64,000 nt of DNA, taken from the NCBI GenBank assembly GCA_025667525.1, contig CM046878.1, positions 99,835,237-99,899,236 of the forward strand, read 5' to 3'. The stretch's first letter is position 1. Each line of letters begins with the position of its first letter. Below the pieces are notes generated by a model. That model had not been told where the DNA came from and searched no databases. It was given only the letters and a program-made list of their open reading frames with translations. Both the position numbers and the translations under genes were made by a program. The stretch comes from Glebionis coronaria. Lineage: Eukaryota; Streptophyta; Magnoliopsida; Asterales; Asteraceae. This document shows, piece by piece, positions 45,055-57,092 of this stretch.

Positions 45055-46898
45055 AAAACATAAAACACACTCACCTCATATCTCTCTCACTCTTGGCTAA
45101 ACTAAAACACACGCCTACAAACACATTCAATACCCCGAATCTTGGTCTCAAAGCACATTTAGTGCTAGCATTCAATCCTACTACCACTATCTTGATCAAC
45201 AAGGCAAACCAAGAAGCCCTAGGTCTCGGCTAAAAATCCATTCATATAGATCTTTGTGTTCTAAGGATTTTCTAGTTAGTCTCATTATTTCTACCACCTT
45301 GACCATCAAGTAAGTAAACCTCAGCTTATTCTCATTCATATATTCATATAAGCTATGATAATGAAAACCATGCCTCGTGTATGCTATCACATCTATGGAA
45401 ACCATAAGGAAAACATCATGCACACGTAAAATACTTGATAAATCGAACCCTAGGAAGATCTATAGGCCACGACATGATTTATTTGTGTAGGAAACATGCT
45501 TAATTTTGAATCTAAGTATGCTAAGGTAACTCCTTGTTTAGACCTAGGATAATACCTAGAAAACTAGAAGTCTTAGCTTTGCCTAAATCCTAAATGAACT
45601 AAGTATCATGAGTAACTTATAAATCTCATAAACACTAGATAGATAAGCCTAAAAAATAAGCTATAAGCCACGAACCCATAAGCCCATAAACTTCGGCTTA
45701 TTTATAAGCCGAGTGTAAAATAAGCCCGTTAGGCCCATTCTTTGTTTAGCTATTTTGGGTTAGACTAAGTATTTACATAATTTTTCCTAAACTTAATTAA
45801 GCCCACTAGTGAGCCCATGTGAGCCTAAAACCAAACTGGACCCTTATTGGGCCTACCAAGCCCATTAAACCTATAAAACACTATTTAGGTACTATTTGTT
45901 CCAAATATGTACCTTGATGAAAGTATAAGTCTATTTTGTAAAGTCGTGAAACTAGTTAAACTATTTTCATGAGTTTTGTAAAGTACAAGGGTTATTTTGT
46001 AAATTGTCGATAGTTAAAGGATGTTTTAACTATAACCAAAACTTAAACAAACCACAAGGACCATTTTTGTCACTTTGTTAAACTTAAACGAGCCCTAGAA
46101 AACTTAATTTGGGACTTTTATTTATTGTCAAAACTACAAGGACCTTTTATGCCATTTAACGAATCCTAAACAAGCCCTAGGGACTTGTTTTGCAATTACC
46201 CAAAAGTTTATAAACCCTAGGGGCTGATCTTGTAAATTCCAAAACATACTTAACCTTTATGGATTATTCATGTAATATATTTAACCACAAGGACTAACAA
46301 TGCAACTTGCCGAAACATTAATAAACCCTAGGGGTCTTTTCTGCCAAACATCGATTGTGTTATAAGCCCTAAGGGCTGTTTGGAGACTTCTATTTTTAGG
46401 AGGACCTAAGTGCAATTAAACATAAGTTTATTATATTATTTAATTAAATAAACTAAAAGGCTTATTAAGAAACGTGTGTAACCTGGAGAACTAATATTGA
46501 ACATTTGAAACTCTAAGGCTTTTGTGAAACATTATATTTATAAGTTTTAATTAAATAAAATCATTTATTTAATTCGTTATACCGTTAAAATTAAGACTAG
46601 GTAAATACATTTTATTAAACTAAATGTGTACATGTTTCAGTAACTTATTATAAGTTTAACATTTAAAGATGGTGACAACTTATTAAATGTGTGATCATGC
46701 ATTTTCATCAACTGCACTTATATGTACATTTTATTTGTGTATTTACTGAGACCCACATAAATTACTTAGAGAATTCTACTGCTTCGTGATCATACCGTGC
46801 CAGCTTACTCAGTGACTTTATCACTACCGGATCACCATTGAGGTGAGTTCATGGCCCCATATTTTACAGCTTTTATAACTGAGGGAGAAAACATACTA

Positions 46899-47188
46899 TG
46901 TTACTTGGATTCACTATGAACACGGGTTTATGATTCGGAGGTCAGGGAGGATTGAACAAGTGTTTAGCCATGGTTAGTGAGAGACTCAAGAGATACTAGA
47001 AAGGTGTCAGTTTATTCTAGTGAGAGAAAGAAAAGAAAGAAATGATAATCCTCACCCCTCCATGGAAGTATGGAGGGGTATATATAGCACGGGACTTGAA
47101 CTACTTACATATGACATTAATAGTCCCTACAAGTACCGACTACGAAACTAATGTAATTCTATTAGTCGCTCACATTTTAAGGCTAACA
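46899..47188 (-). repeat. 3' LTR of E (left)
   Basis: 290 bp, plus-strand ends TGTTACTTGG and AAGGCTAACA. Hairpin at 47054-47079 and minus-strand TATA at 47078-47087. Polypurine tract at 47189-47201. Confidence 0.9.
47054..47079 (-). other. Hairpin adjacent to TATA in the E LTR
   Basis: Ten-base arms ACCCCTCCAT/ATGGAGGGGT, six-base loop, touching the TATA box. The copy in the right LTR (50808-50833) is identical. Confidence 0.75.
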
Positions 47189-47201
47189 ATCTTCCCCCAA
47201 T

Positions 47202-49849
47202 GTGAAGACATACGGAATTACTTACAATGTTCGTAACAAATGCAAATACAACAAAAATATGACAGTATTAAGTTTGCTTCCAATGCTGAGGATGACGTCG
47301 TTGTCTTCAAGTCTTCTAGAAAAACTTATACCCCAGTTGGAATCCTCTTTGTCTTTGCTTGTTGAGGAACCATTGTATCATGTATGAACTGGATTAACTT
47401 CCCCCAATTCATACCACATGTCTTGAAAAGCTTTCTTCATAGACTTCTTTTTTACAAAGCTTCTGAATCAGCTTCCCGCCAAACCAATATCCCTGTCTTG
47501 AGCAGAATCTATAGCTTGAGCAATCTTCTATCTTTGACATTTAAAGTGCACAACGGAATTTTGTAGAAGAAGAAGCAAACCACACCAAGTAACTACTACT
47601 TTGACATTTTTGGTCTTCATGATTATGTGTTTGGGGGAACATGTAAGAAATCAGCAACAAATTTTCTCACACTTGTAGAATACTTCCCCCTGTAAGTTAA
47701 ACTAAGTACTCCAAAGTACACGTTCTTCCCCCATGATGGTGACAAACTCTCAGAAGCATCATGTGACGTGTACGGTCAAAATCGCGAGATGTTCTTGTCG
47801 AAAGTATGATGGTGACGAACACTCGGTAGCGTTCTTGTCAAAAGTATGATGGTTAAGAACACTCGGTATCGTTCTTGTCAAAAGTATGGTGGTTAAGAAC
47901 ACTCGGTAGCGTTCTTGTCAAAAGTATGGTGGTTAAGAACACTCGGTAGCGTTCTTGTCAAAAGTATGGTGGTTAAGAACACTCGGAAGCATCATCTGAA
48001 GAGTACAATCAGAATCACGAGATGTTCGTGTCTGAAGCAGAAATCTTTGTTGACATTCTGTAGCTTAAGTTGCTCGTGAGAATTGTTTGCTGATCACATC
48101 TCTACTCATTTACTCTCTGGCTAAACTTACCAACCTCGTATTCTTTCGGCTACCTGCAGTGACCACTGATGAAGTAAACCCGATATTCCAAACTTGAAAC
48201 TGAAGTACAATCCCCCAAATTTGTTACTTACGCTTAGCACTTTTGTTGATTGACGAATGGTGCAGAGAAGTCTCTGATAATCTTATACATAAAGAGAGAG
48301 GTATAAGATGTAGAACACCTCTTGAAGTATCCACAACTACCGGTGAGTGTGACACTGAGCACTACAACGTAACTCCTTAAGTGGTAGTTATACATGTCGT
48401 TGACCATCCACCCCTTGACATTGGAAACTAGATAAATCAAGTCTCAATCATAAATGCTCAAGCAAATCATCAATCGATAGAGGGGTTTGGAGAAAAAGGG
48501 GAAGAAGGGGGTGAGAAGGCTCGATGATGAAATAAGTAGATGCCTTCGTGAAATTCCACTTCAACTACAAATAACAAATACCAAATTCACTTCATAATCA
48601 CTTGACATTCTTTGCTCGAATACTAGCTGTTTTGACAATTTCAGTGAATCGTAAAGGATCATTTTGGTGTTTGTTTGTTTTTGTCGTATTTGTTGTGTTT
48701 GTTTGTTTTTGTCGTGTTTGTTGTGTTTGTTTGAGTGGCGTTAACTAGAAAACCCAACGATGACTAAAGAATGACAAGTCGTCAATGTCGTCTAGCTAAC
48801 TTGACAATTAAGCCGAAATTTGATTTCCAGAAAATGAATCGGCCCAATGTGTGGCTTTGTTTAGTGTATTGATCGGCCCAACAAAAATGAATGATCAATT
48901 CCATATGCAACTTTGATAGCACTTAAACCATCATCCTACACTTTCAGCCAAAACCACCAATACCAGTTATTTGTTAAACATCTTTGTAGCCCAATACACA
49001 TTTAAGATAAACCATACTAGCAACACGTGTATGGATGCCCCATGTTATACAAACCAAACTCGGTCCACAAAGATAGTAGGTTAGAATATATAAATCCCAA
49101 TCCTGATCACATAAGCCTAAACATATTTATATTTTGCTCCAACCCATAAACTCTCATCTCACAACCTGTCACCTCCAACACATCTTCTCAAATCCCCAAA
49201 AACTCAATTTCAGTTACCATCTCAAAAACAAGATGCTACAAGATTAATCACACATAATCCACATCTCAGATGAATAACCTAAACCAAATCAAACATACAT
49301 CAGCCTACACAAACTACTCCCCATCTCAATATATCCTCATTTCTTCCTCGTAGACACAGAACCATAGATCTATCACATCAAACATAGAAAATACGAAGTA
49401 CAACCGTCAAGTTCATATCTGTCTCGACGCAGCATCAAGATCTATATCAAAGGTTACGGGTAGGTTTATTGATCGAACATGCATGTGAGTTTCAGTTAAG
49501 ACCGATAATGGGTTGTTGTTTAGACTCAAAAGATTTTTTAAATATCTATCATTGAGTTTACTGATCTGAGATTAATAGGTTTACAAATGATTTTCGAGTC
49601 TCGGTAAAGGTGAGTTGATAGTTGATATTTGATTTTGTTTTGAGTTGGTCAAGATCAGTGAGGATAAATCTATATACTCTAGTTTTTTTAAAAGAAACTT
49701 CAAGAGTATTAAGATAAAGATGAGATCAAAAAATTTTATTTGATGATTCAAGTCAGTTTATGTGTTATTGAGACGAAGGGATTAGGTATAGTCGGTGTTG
49801 ATGTGAGATAAAAGGTGATATGTTAAATACTGATTTTGGTATTTTGAGT
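47202..49849 (-). other. Non-coding interior of E
   Basis: No supported gene. Short open frames occur but none shows a known domain. There is a GTTTGTTTTTGTCGT-like tandem stretch at about 48665-48735. Confidence 0.6.
47791..47990 (-). repeat. 40-bp tandem repeat in E
   Basis: Five units of exactly 40 bp begin at 47791, 47831, 47871, 47911 and 47951, with few differences. No frame is conserved across the units. Confidence 0.85.
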
Positions 49850-50310
49850 CATCGCAATGTTTCGAAACTCAGTGGCAATGTTTATAACTCATCGCAATAA
49901 TTTCCAAAACAACACCATCGGAATGTTTACATGCTCACCCATCGCAATGAGTCAAACAGAAATCCCATCACAATGTTTTTAAACACTCCATCGCAAGTTG
50001 TGAGAAGTCATCGCAATGTTTAGAGTCATCGCAATGTATCATTGCCCCATCGCAATGTTAGAAACCACAAACCCTGTCTGAATCACGTCATCGCAAAGTA
50101 TCACATCATCGCAATATCCCATCGCAAAGTATCAGACACTCCATCGCAATGTTGTACACCCATCGCAACAAGCATCTCAATGAGCATCGCAATACCAAAC
50201 ATTGTCTGAATCATGGTCGCAATATGTAAACCCTGATCCATTGCGATGGAAATTTGGCCAAAAAATCCATCGCAATGATTATCGGAATAAGTCATCGCAA
50301 AAGGGTTTTA
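49850..50310 (-). repeat. CATCGCAA motif array in the leader of E
   Basis: About 15 exact CATCGCAA (often CATCGCAATG on the plus strand) and several one-base variants in 460 bp, at irregular 15-50 bp intervals. One copy is inverted (near 50245). It lies directly inside the primer-binding site, in the 5' leader of the element. Confidence 0.85.
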
Positions 50311-50637
50311 CAGCCGAAAAAGTGGATCTTTGAAACTTTTGATATATTTGTCCTTTTCCCAATTAAATTATCTGATGATTTTCCATGACATTTACCAACA
50401 AAAAGATAATAAAAAACAGTAAACGAGATGGAAAAAAGGACAAAGAAACTTAAAAAAATGATAATAAAGGATCAGTAATCGGGATAAAAGGATAATGATA
50501 TGAGAAAACTCAGATAAAACGTATGACTCAAAGGATTTGGGACAAATTTAGATAATGATGAAAATTTTTAAACCTTGATCGAATCAAACACAAACACGAA
50601 CATAACCACGAATCAAAACACGAAACAACCTCGGTTA

Positions 50638-50649
50638 GCTCTGATGCCA
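50638..50649 (-). other. Primer-binding site of E
   Basis: Minus strand TGGCATCAGAGC, one base different from the initiator tRNA-Met complement. Confidence 0.8.
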
Positions 50650-50651
50650 AT

Positions 50652-50942
50652 TATTAACTTGGATTCACTATGAACACGGGTTTATGATCCGGAGGTCGAG
50701 GAGGATTGAACAAGTGTTTAGCCATGGTTAGTGAGAGAAACAAGAGATACTAGAAAGGTGTGTGTTTATTCTAGTGAGAGAAAGAAAAGAAAGAAATGAT
50801 AATCCTCACCCCTCCATGGAAGTATGGAGGGGTATATATAGCATGGGACTTGAACTACTTACATATGACATTAATAGTCCCTGCAAGTCCCGGCTATGAA
50901 ACTAATGTAATTCCGTTAGTCGCTCACATTTTAAGGCTAACA
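50652..50942 (-). repeat. 5' LTR of E (right)
   Basis: 291 bp and very similar to the left LTR, with the outermost G changed to A (TATTAACTTGG). Hairpin at 50808-50833, TATA at 50832-50841. The primer-binding site is at 50638-50649. Confidence 0.9.
50832..50841 (-). promoter_or_regulatory. TATA box of the right (5') E LTR
   Basis: Minus strand CTATATATAC; the same at 47078-47087 in the left LTR. Confidence 0.7.
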
Positions 50943-51593
50943 TACTACTTATTGTATATGCAAACATATTACGGGTCCGCAACTTATTTATTGCCTATTG
51001 TTTGCCTTATTCTCGTGGACTGTAATAGTTAATTGTGAATCGCGAAATGTTATAAATAGATCTATTTGGGGATTGACAATCCCAGTCTGCGTGAGTAGCT
51101 CTCACCTAGCCTCGACCAAGGCCAACAGACTTATATAGGGTACTTCTCAGGAACGATCCACATAGGCTCATGATCACTTATCTAGATTCTATTACAGGGA
51201 AATAGGAACTACTATAGTATTGAGCTTGGAGCTCTACTATCTTCGTGGTGTTTTGCATATCAATACTTTTACTTTTAACCTAAACCTGTGAATTCACCAA
51301 CTTCGTTTTGACCCCCACATTTTACTTTATATGTTTTCTCAGGTAACTAAGTAGGTTTATGTGCACTTGGACTTCCAACATCCAATAGGAAGCATCATGT
51401 TACCATCGGGCTAGGATATTAATTTGAACAATAATAAATGTTGATTACAATTTACTTAATATGCACAATTTAATTCATGTAATATGCTTTAATGACATTT
51501 ATGATCATTGCTCTATATATTGTGTCATGTCGATCCACCAAAGTAACACCCCAAGTACACTTCGCTGCATTTGACCACTTTGGGGGTGTTACA

Positions 51594-52674
51594 GTCATCG
51601 TGAGATAATGCATTGTCTGCTTGATTTGTGTTCTTTGGAGCAATGACAGTAGTTGTGGATGTTGTAGGATCGATTGTTGAAGTGATTTTCTGAGGAGGTA
51701 AATCTGCAGCATCCCGTGTTGAAGTAGATGAAGTTGTATGCTTTTGTTGATGATGATCGGTATCATCATTCTTATCATGAGTGACAACGGAAGACTTTGA
51801 TACAACATGTTTCTCCCCCGTGAAATATTCATCAAACATTGGTCCATATAACATTTCCAACTCTTTAATTGTCGTGTCGACTGTCATATCTGCTCTTGGA
51901 ACATTTCCATGAACCAGCTTTGAACTTGACGGTTCATTGTTGTGGTCTTGAGTTCCGAGTTCCGTGCGGTTGTGCACATAAGTCTTTTTTTCGTTGTGGA
52001 TCGGGACTTAAACTGTTTTGTTCAAGTGCCATTTCTTGCAATTCATCGAATCTGACATGAATAGTTTTGACTATCAATTTTGTTCTCCTGTTGTAAACTC
52101 TATATCCCTTAGACTGAGTTGCATATCCCACTAGAATACATGCATTACCTTTCTCTTTCATCTTATCCAGATTTTCACCATCTCGGATTATGTAACACGT
52201 ACATCCAAAAACCTGAAGGTGTTTGAGTGAAGGTTTGCGATCATGAATTATGTGATATGGTGTCTTTTCGTGTCTTAGAATAATTAAGGAACGGTTTTGT
52301 GTGTAGCATGCGGTTGACACGGCTTCGGCCCAAAAGAAAAATGGATGTTTTGAAGCGGATAATATTGTTTGAGTAGCCTTAACCAAAGTACGATTTCGTC
52401 TTTGAACAACGTCGTTTTGTTCAGGCGTTCGAGTAAATAGATGTTTCATTTCAATCCCTTCGGCTTCAAAATAGTTCTTCAGAGTTGAATTCAAGAATTA
52501 TGTGCCTCTGTTAGTACGTACCACTTTTAATTGAGCTTGGAGACCACGTTGTATCTGCTTAATGAAGTTGATGAGAACTTCAGGTGTTTCATCCTTGGAC
52601 CTCAAGAAGTGAGTCCACGTGTACCTTGAGTAGTCATCTACAATTACCATAATGTATTTCTTCCTATTGATGCT
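51594..52674 (-). pseudogene. pol: Pol of C: integrase core and linker, catalytic residues changed
   Basis: Integrase with VDDYSRYTWT, FFWAEAVSTACYTQNRS and NLDKMKEKGNACILVGYATQSKGYRVYNRRT. The second catalytic Asp is Asn (AAC on the minus strand, 52510-52512) and the catalytic Glu is Gln (CAA, 52402-52404), at the correct 35-residue interval. A stop sits two codons after the RTNRG segment. The linker (KELEMLYGPMFDEYFTGEKHVVSKSS) then reaches 51594, where element D interrupts it. The linker resumes in phase at 44463. Confidence 0.9.
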
Positions 52675-53037
52675 TTAAACACGCATGGGACCACAAAAAT
52701 CTATATGAAGAAGAACTAACCGTCCTTTAGAGCTTGGTGTAGTCTTTGTTTTGAAACTACTCCGTTTAGCTTTACAAAGCTCACAAGAAGAACAAAGATG
52801 ATCTTTGATGAATTTCAAGCTTGGAAGGCCTCTCACAATATCTTTCTTGGAAAGCAAGTTGATGGTATCAAAGTTGAGATGAGATAGATGTTGATGCCAT
52901 AACCATGCTTGAGTTGTTGAAGCTTTAGCCATGAAGCAAATTGGAGTTGAGGAAGTTGTGTCTTGAAGTGAAATTTTGTAGAGATCTGTTCCCCGTAAAA
53001 TCGATGAGTAAATCATTCCTATCATAATCACGAACAA
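52675..53037 (-). pseudogene. pol: Pol of C: pre-integrase zinc domain
   Basis: GAG-pre-integrase domain with an HHCC arrangement (HQHLSHLNF, CSSCELCKAKR). It runs into the first catalytic Asp of the integrase (HIDFCGPMRV), then a stop near 52675. Confidence 0.85.
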
Positions 53038-53392
53038 AACATGTCTTTTTTTCTAAATGCAACCTCCAAATCTGCATCACAGAATTGACCAACCGATAAA
53101 AGATTGTGATTAAGCCCTTCAACATAGCATACCCTTAAATCTCCATATCCTAGGATCGATGCAAATTGATCATTTCCGAATTGGACCGTACCCAGGAACT
53201 TCTCTACGAAGTTAATAAGAAGCTTGAGATTACCCGTTATGTGCTTGGTGCACCCATATTCTAGTATGAAGAGAATTATTTCGATCACTTGTAGAAGAAT
53301 TAGAACATGATGGAGCATTTTCTAAATTGGATTCCATGTTAGTTATGATATCTGAATCATTAGTTTCCCTGGTTTCAACACTTAGAGACATG
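53028..53392 (-). pseudogene. pol: Pol of C: protease, catalytic residue changed
   Basis: Recognised from GCTKHITGNLKLLINFVEKFLGTVQFGND and LNHNLLSVGQFCDADLEVAFRK. The active-site DSG is EYG here (codons at about 53255-53261), so the catalytic Asp is lost and the protease cannot work. The frame changes at the end, where FVRDYDRNDLL continues in another frame. Confidence 0.85.
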
Positions 53393-55849
53393 CTAGCACT
53401 CGTAGTCACATTTTTTTTGTCCTAACCTTAGGCATCCATTTATATCTTGGAGGACATTGATTAGCAAACCACCATTTCCAAGACTTGCTAGCAGACTCAT
53501 ATAATTCCCTAATTCTGCTTCTAGGGTTCTTAGTGGTGGAGTCTGATGCAATACTTTTCTTAGGGGGGGGAGGGGGGTGGCACCAGAATGGTTCACTTTA
53601 CATTTGGGTTTACTAGCACTAATAGGCATCACAGTTTGCTTCTTAGTTCTAGTATCTACGCCTTTGACATTATTCGAAACACACACATCATGATTAGCAT
53701 TAGCACATTTTCCACATTTCATACAAACTAACTTAACATTCAAAGTCGTATCATTCAAATCACCATTACATGCGATTACAGGCGTTTTATTCTTAGAAAC
53801 ATTCAAATTCCTAGGGTAATCTTCTACTTTCTTCATCTTCCCTTGACTCTTGTTTTGCCAAACCTTTTGATTTATTCGAGTGCTCTTAAGCTAAGGTCGG
53901 CTAACACTAGCAGTGGGGACTACTCCTGTAGTAAAAGACACACGTCTATTAGTGTTTCTAGAAGTCTGAGGTAATTGACTTTTTTTGATGTGTGTGGGTT
54001 TAGTGGCCAATCTATACATTCATGGTTTTATCTCATTTGTGTTCTTAATGCTTTGTGGTCGAATATCTGGTTTGGAAGTAATCTGTGGTAACCTATCCTT
54101 CCCATCCGTCTTGGGGGCAAACCTAGGTTTTGCAAATGCGGAATTTGAGAAAACAGATGGTTTTCCCTAGACAGAGGGTTTAGTCACTTGGTACGCATTG
54201 GGTTGTCTGACAACGGGTTTCTTAACGCAAGGTTCCACAATTTCCCACCCATCTGAGCAACGAGTTTCTTCAACTCTACTATCGCTATGTCCCTGTCTTG
54301 TAACTGAGTTTTCAAATTTGTAGTTTCCATACTCTTTTCATTCATTTCTCGAAACATTTGGAAAAGTTTTTCTTACAAGTTATTATCATGTGGAAAGCTT
54401 CCGATGTTTTTTTGCAAAGCAAGTTCAAGAGAATGACAATGTTTTTGAAGGGAATCAGTTCGGCGTTGAAGTAACGTAAACGCCTTTTTATCAACATTTT
54501 CTTTGTGTTTCGAAAGATCAATTTCAATACGTTCACACCCTTTGGGCTTAGAAAGATATTTACATGCAACATCAGAATATTCATCTATAGCAGCACAAGA
54601 TGTAACAGCAACACACAAAATATCTTTGGAGAGACATTCTTCTAAGAGTAGATCATATTCGTTTGAAAACTCTGATTTTTCAGTTTGAAGGTCATCAATT
54701 TCTTTTTCAATGGACTCAACATATTTCAAATCATCAAACATTTCAGACCGAATTAATTTTTCAAACTCAAGAACATTTTGTTTTACGGTTGCTGTGATCG
54801 GTATTAAAAGTTCTTTCACAAGCATAGTTATATCTTGATGAATCTCTTTTTTCCATTTGTTGTTTTCATATTTTTGCCAGTCTCTTTCAATAATTGATTT
54901 AAAATTATCAATGTGATGTTTAAGAATACCAAGTGTTTTTCTACTTTTGCTTTTAGAAGCATCAAGAGGCAAATAGTTAATATATTTAGAAACATTGGAT
55001 TTCTTAGTGGCAAAAATTTCTTCCATTAAATTCTTCTTTGTTTGCTTTCAAGAAACAATTCCTCACGAGACTTCTGTTTTTGTGGATTCAAAAGACTGTT
55101 ATCATAAGCATAATTATATGGTTACACAAAATCTTTATTGACCGCTGATCTACTCTTCTCATCCCAAAGGAACATCTCTTCACTATCGAGCCTAATTACT
55201 GGGCAATCATGATCGGTCCATTCGGATTCATCAAGATATAAGTGGGGGTTCCCAGCTTGAGCTTGGTCGAGGCACTTAGGACTTTCAAAACTAGCTTTAC
55301 GCTTAAAAAACGACCGAGGTGCTATCATTCTTATGGTTTGAATAGAGTCATGCGTTTTATAAACAATTTTCTTCAAAAATTCGACTTGTTCTTCTAGTTC
55401 CGTTACTTTTTCAGTTGCTTTGCCTTGTCTATTTTTGAAATCTTGTTTTAACTTTTCAACCTCTTATTTCTTTTCCTCAAGAATTTTAGCAGAATTGGTG
55501 GTATTCATAGAAAGCCTCTATTCAAGTTCGTTTACTTTTGTTGTGACAAGATATGTTTTTTGACGTTCATCACTTAAGACCTAACTTTTCGACCATGATA
55601 GTTTGGATCATTGTAGAACAAAGATTATTAGCCACAACTACAGTGTCTTTAATATTTTCTTCTTCCCCACCAAATTCTTTTTTCCCCGTAAATCTTTCTT
55701 TTTTCTCAATGAAATTTTCAATATTTGTATCATAAAGTAGCATCGGTTCTTCTTCATATTCATCAAATATGGGAGGTCCATCATAATCATCACAAGCCGC
55801 ACCATAATCTTCTCATTCATCATAATACGAACCATCAATCTCAAAAAAT
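53393..55849 (-). pseudogene. gag: Gag-Pol linker of C with long coiled coil
   Basis: A long charged region found between the nucleocapsid and protease in this copia family. Parts seen in order: an acidic segment (FDEYEEEPMLLYDT), a coiled coil (KATEKVTELEEQVEFLKKIV), SPKCLDQAQAGNPHLYLDE, a second coiled-coil block (55026-54373, ELLIPITATVKQNVLEFEKLIRSEMFDD, EKEIDDLQTEKSEFSNEYDLLLEECLSKDILC), and a Cys-rich piece (CMKCGKCANANHDVCVSN). The end has SASKSWKWWFANQCPPRYKWMPKVR. Frames change several times and a G-rich homopolymer lies at 53564-53579. Its role is probably Gag assembly; this is inference from the coiled coils. Confidence 0.75.
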
Positions 55850-56242
55850 GGATATTCTAACATCTTAATCAGGAACTTCGCCTCTTGAACCTACTTATGT
55901 AGCGAAAAAACAAAAAACAAAGATAACTAATTGAATCTGTTGATTCCAAAGAATACCAGAAACAACTCTTCCAACTATCATTGATTTAAAAGAATACAGA
56001 TAATCAGGAAAACTCCAACAATCGTTGATTCAACGAATACCCGATTATTAAGAGAATCTTAGAAAACTTCCAAGAACTAAGCAAAAACTTTCATTATAAA
56101 AAACCCAGATATCTCATACAGAAAAAAAGAATTATACTTATAGGAAGAGCAGAATAACGTAAACAGATATTAGACACTACTTTCCTATTTTTTAAACAAA
56201 AATAAGAAACAAAAAAAAAACAAAATAAGTAAATGATATTTT
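55850..56242 (-). other. Decayed segment in gag of C
   Basis: Low-complexity A/T-rich DNA where the zinc knuckle of the family would be expected. No CCHC motif found. Confidence 0.45.
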
Positions 56243-57092
56243 TTATTTGTGAATCCATGCATCATGACGATTGAGTAGAGTAGGTCTCGGAGCGCACGAG
56301 CGGTAATCTGGATAATGTTGAGTGGTAGACACCAAAGCAAGTGGATTTGTAACCTTTGCTACCCGTTCAGCTTGAAGTTCATTTGCCTCATTCTTAAATT
56401 GTTTAAAGATGTCAAAGAGTGCGTGATAGGAAACTTCGTCTAACTTTTGTTGTTGTTTCACCAAGGTGACAAACCATGTCCACTCTGGTTGAAGTTGCTG
56501 TAGAAATTGGACATTGACTTGCTTGGTGGAGACTTGCAAGTTGTTTCGTGTCATGTCGTTCATCATTTTGTAGAAACGGGAGTAATATGAATTAATTGAT
56601 TCCCCATCCTTTGAAGTAAACTTGCCAAAGTTCCAAAACAGGTTTGTTTTCACATCTTGTTTGTTGAGTGATTCACCTTGTTGCAATCTTTCAATAGCCG
56701 TCCACATTTCTTTAGCAGTAGGGCATGCATCAACCATGGAGTAAATGTCATCTCCAATGCCACTAAGAATAAAGTAAATTGCTTCCTTCTATGCATCAAA
56801 CCAAGTACGGTTCTCTGGTGTGAGGTCCGAGCTCTTCTCATCATGTTCATATACGGGTAATTTTTCACTTGTATTTGTGGCTGGTACAGTAGGAACTTTG
56901 ACCTTTGAAAACACATACGGTTCATCAAAAATACATTGCCTTAAAGCATCACCGTTAGGTCTTGTGTCAAGATATCATAGAAAATGGGATTGCCATTGAT
57001 CATATCGACTAGACACAAGCATTGGTGGTCTCTTTGTTGCCCACCACCATGATGTTGTTGTTTGTCACACGATACTCTCCAGTAGAATCCAT
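56243..57092 (-). pseudogene. gag: Gag of C, capsid region
   Basis: UBN2-type copia Gag. A possible ATG is at 57092. The family N-terminus (RPPMLVSSRYDQWQSHF) appears after a frame change, then RPNGDALRQCIFDEPYVFSKVKVP. A stop lies at the FDA-KEAIYFILSGIGDDIYS segment near 56788. The rest (MVDACPTAKEMWTAIERLQQGESLNKQDVK to NPLALVSTTQHYP) is open to 56243. The zinc-knuckle region expected next is not visible, so part of gag has been lost or has decayed between 56242 and 55850. Confidence 0.88.

Larger units (their letters stand above)
46899..50942 (-). mobile_element. Element E: non-coding copia-like LTR element inserted in D
   Basis: LTRs at 46899-47188 and 50652-50942, target duplication TACTA on both sides (46894-46898 and 50943-50947, perfect). 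The primer-binding site lies next to the right LTR and the polypurine tract next to the left one, so it is on the minus strand. The 3.5 kb interior has no recognisable gag or pol. LTR ends and polypurine tract (ATTGGGGGAAGAT) resemble those of C, so E could be a non-autonomous derivative of a C-like family. Confidence 0.88.
44464..51593 (+). mobile_element. Element D: solo LTR of a Tekay/Del-like gypsy element, split by E
   Basis: Starts TGTACACAAC and ends GGGGGTGTTACA, so the ends form an imperfect TGTA(A)CAC/GTGTTACA inverted pair. Flanks ATCAT (44459-44463) and GTCAT (51594-51598) form a 5-bp target duplication with one mismatch. Removing D restores the linker frame of C. Without E it is about 3.1 kb and has no gag, pol or primer-binding site, so it is best read as a solo LTR. 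The terminal sequence and size are like the long LTRs of Tekay/Del chromoviruses and of G and H in this window. The lineage is inferred. Confidence 0.75.

Noticed and set aside
47202..47600. Captured host gene fragment in E
   Set aside because: Short open stretches on both strands but no domain I recognise; not supportable without a search.
47791..47990. Regular 40-bp repeats as a CRISPR array
   Set aside because: Units are directly tandem without unique spacers, in a plant retroelement.
53564..53579. G-rich run as a functional G-quadruplex
   Set aside because: It lies in a decayed coding region and looks like homopolymer expansion, as does the C12 run at 6800-6811.
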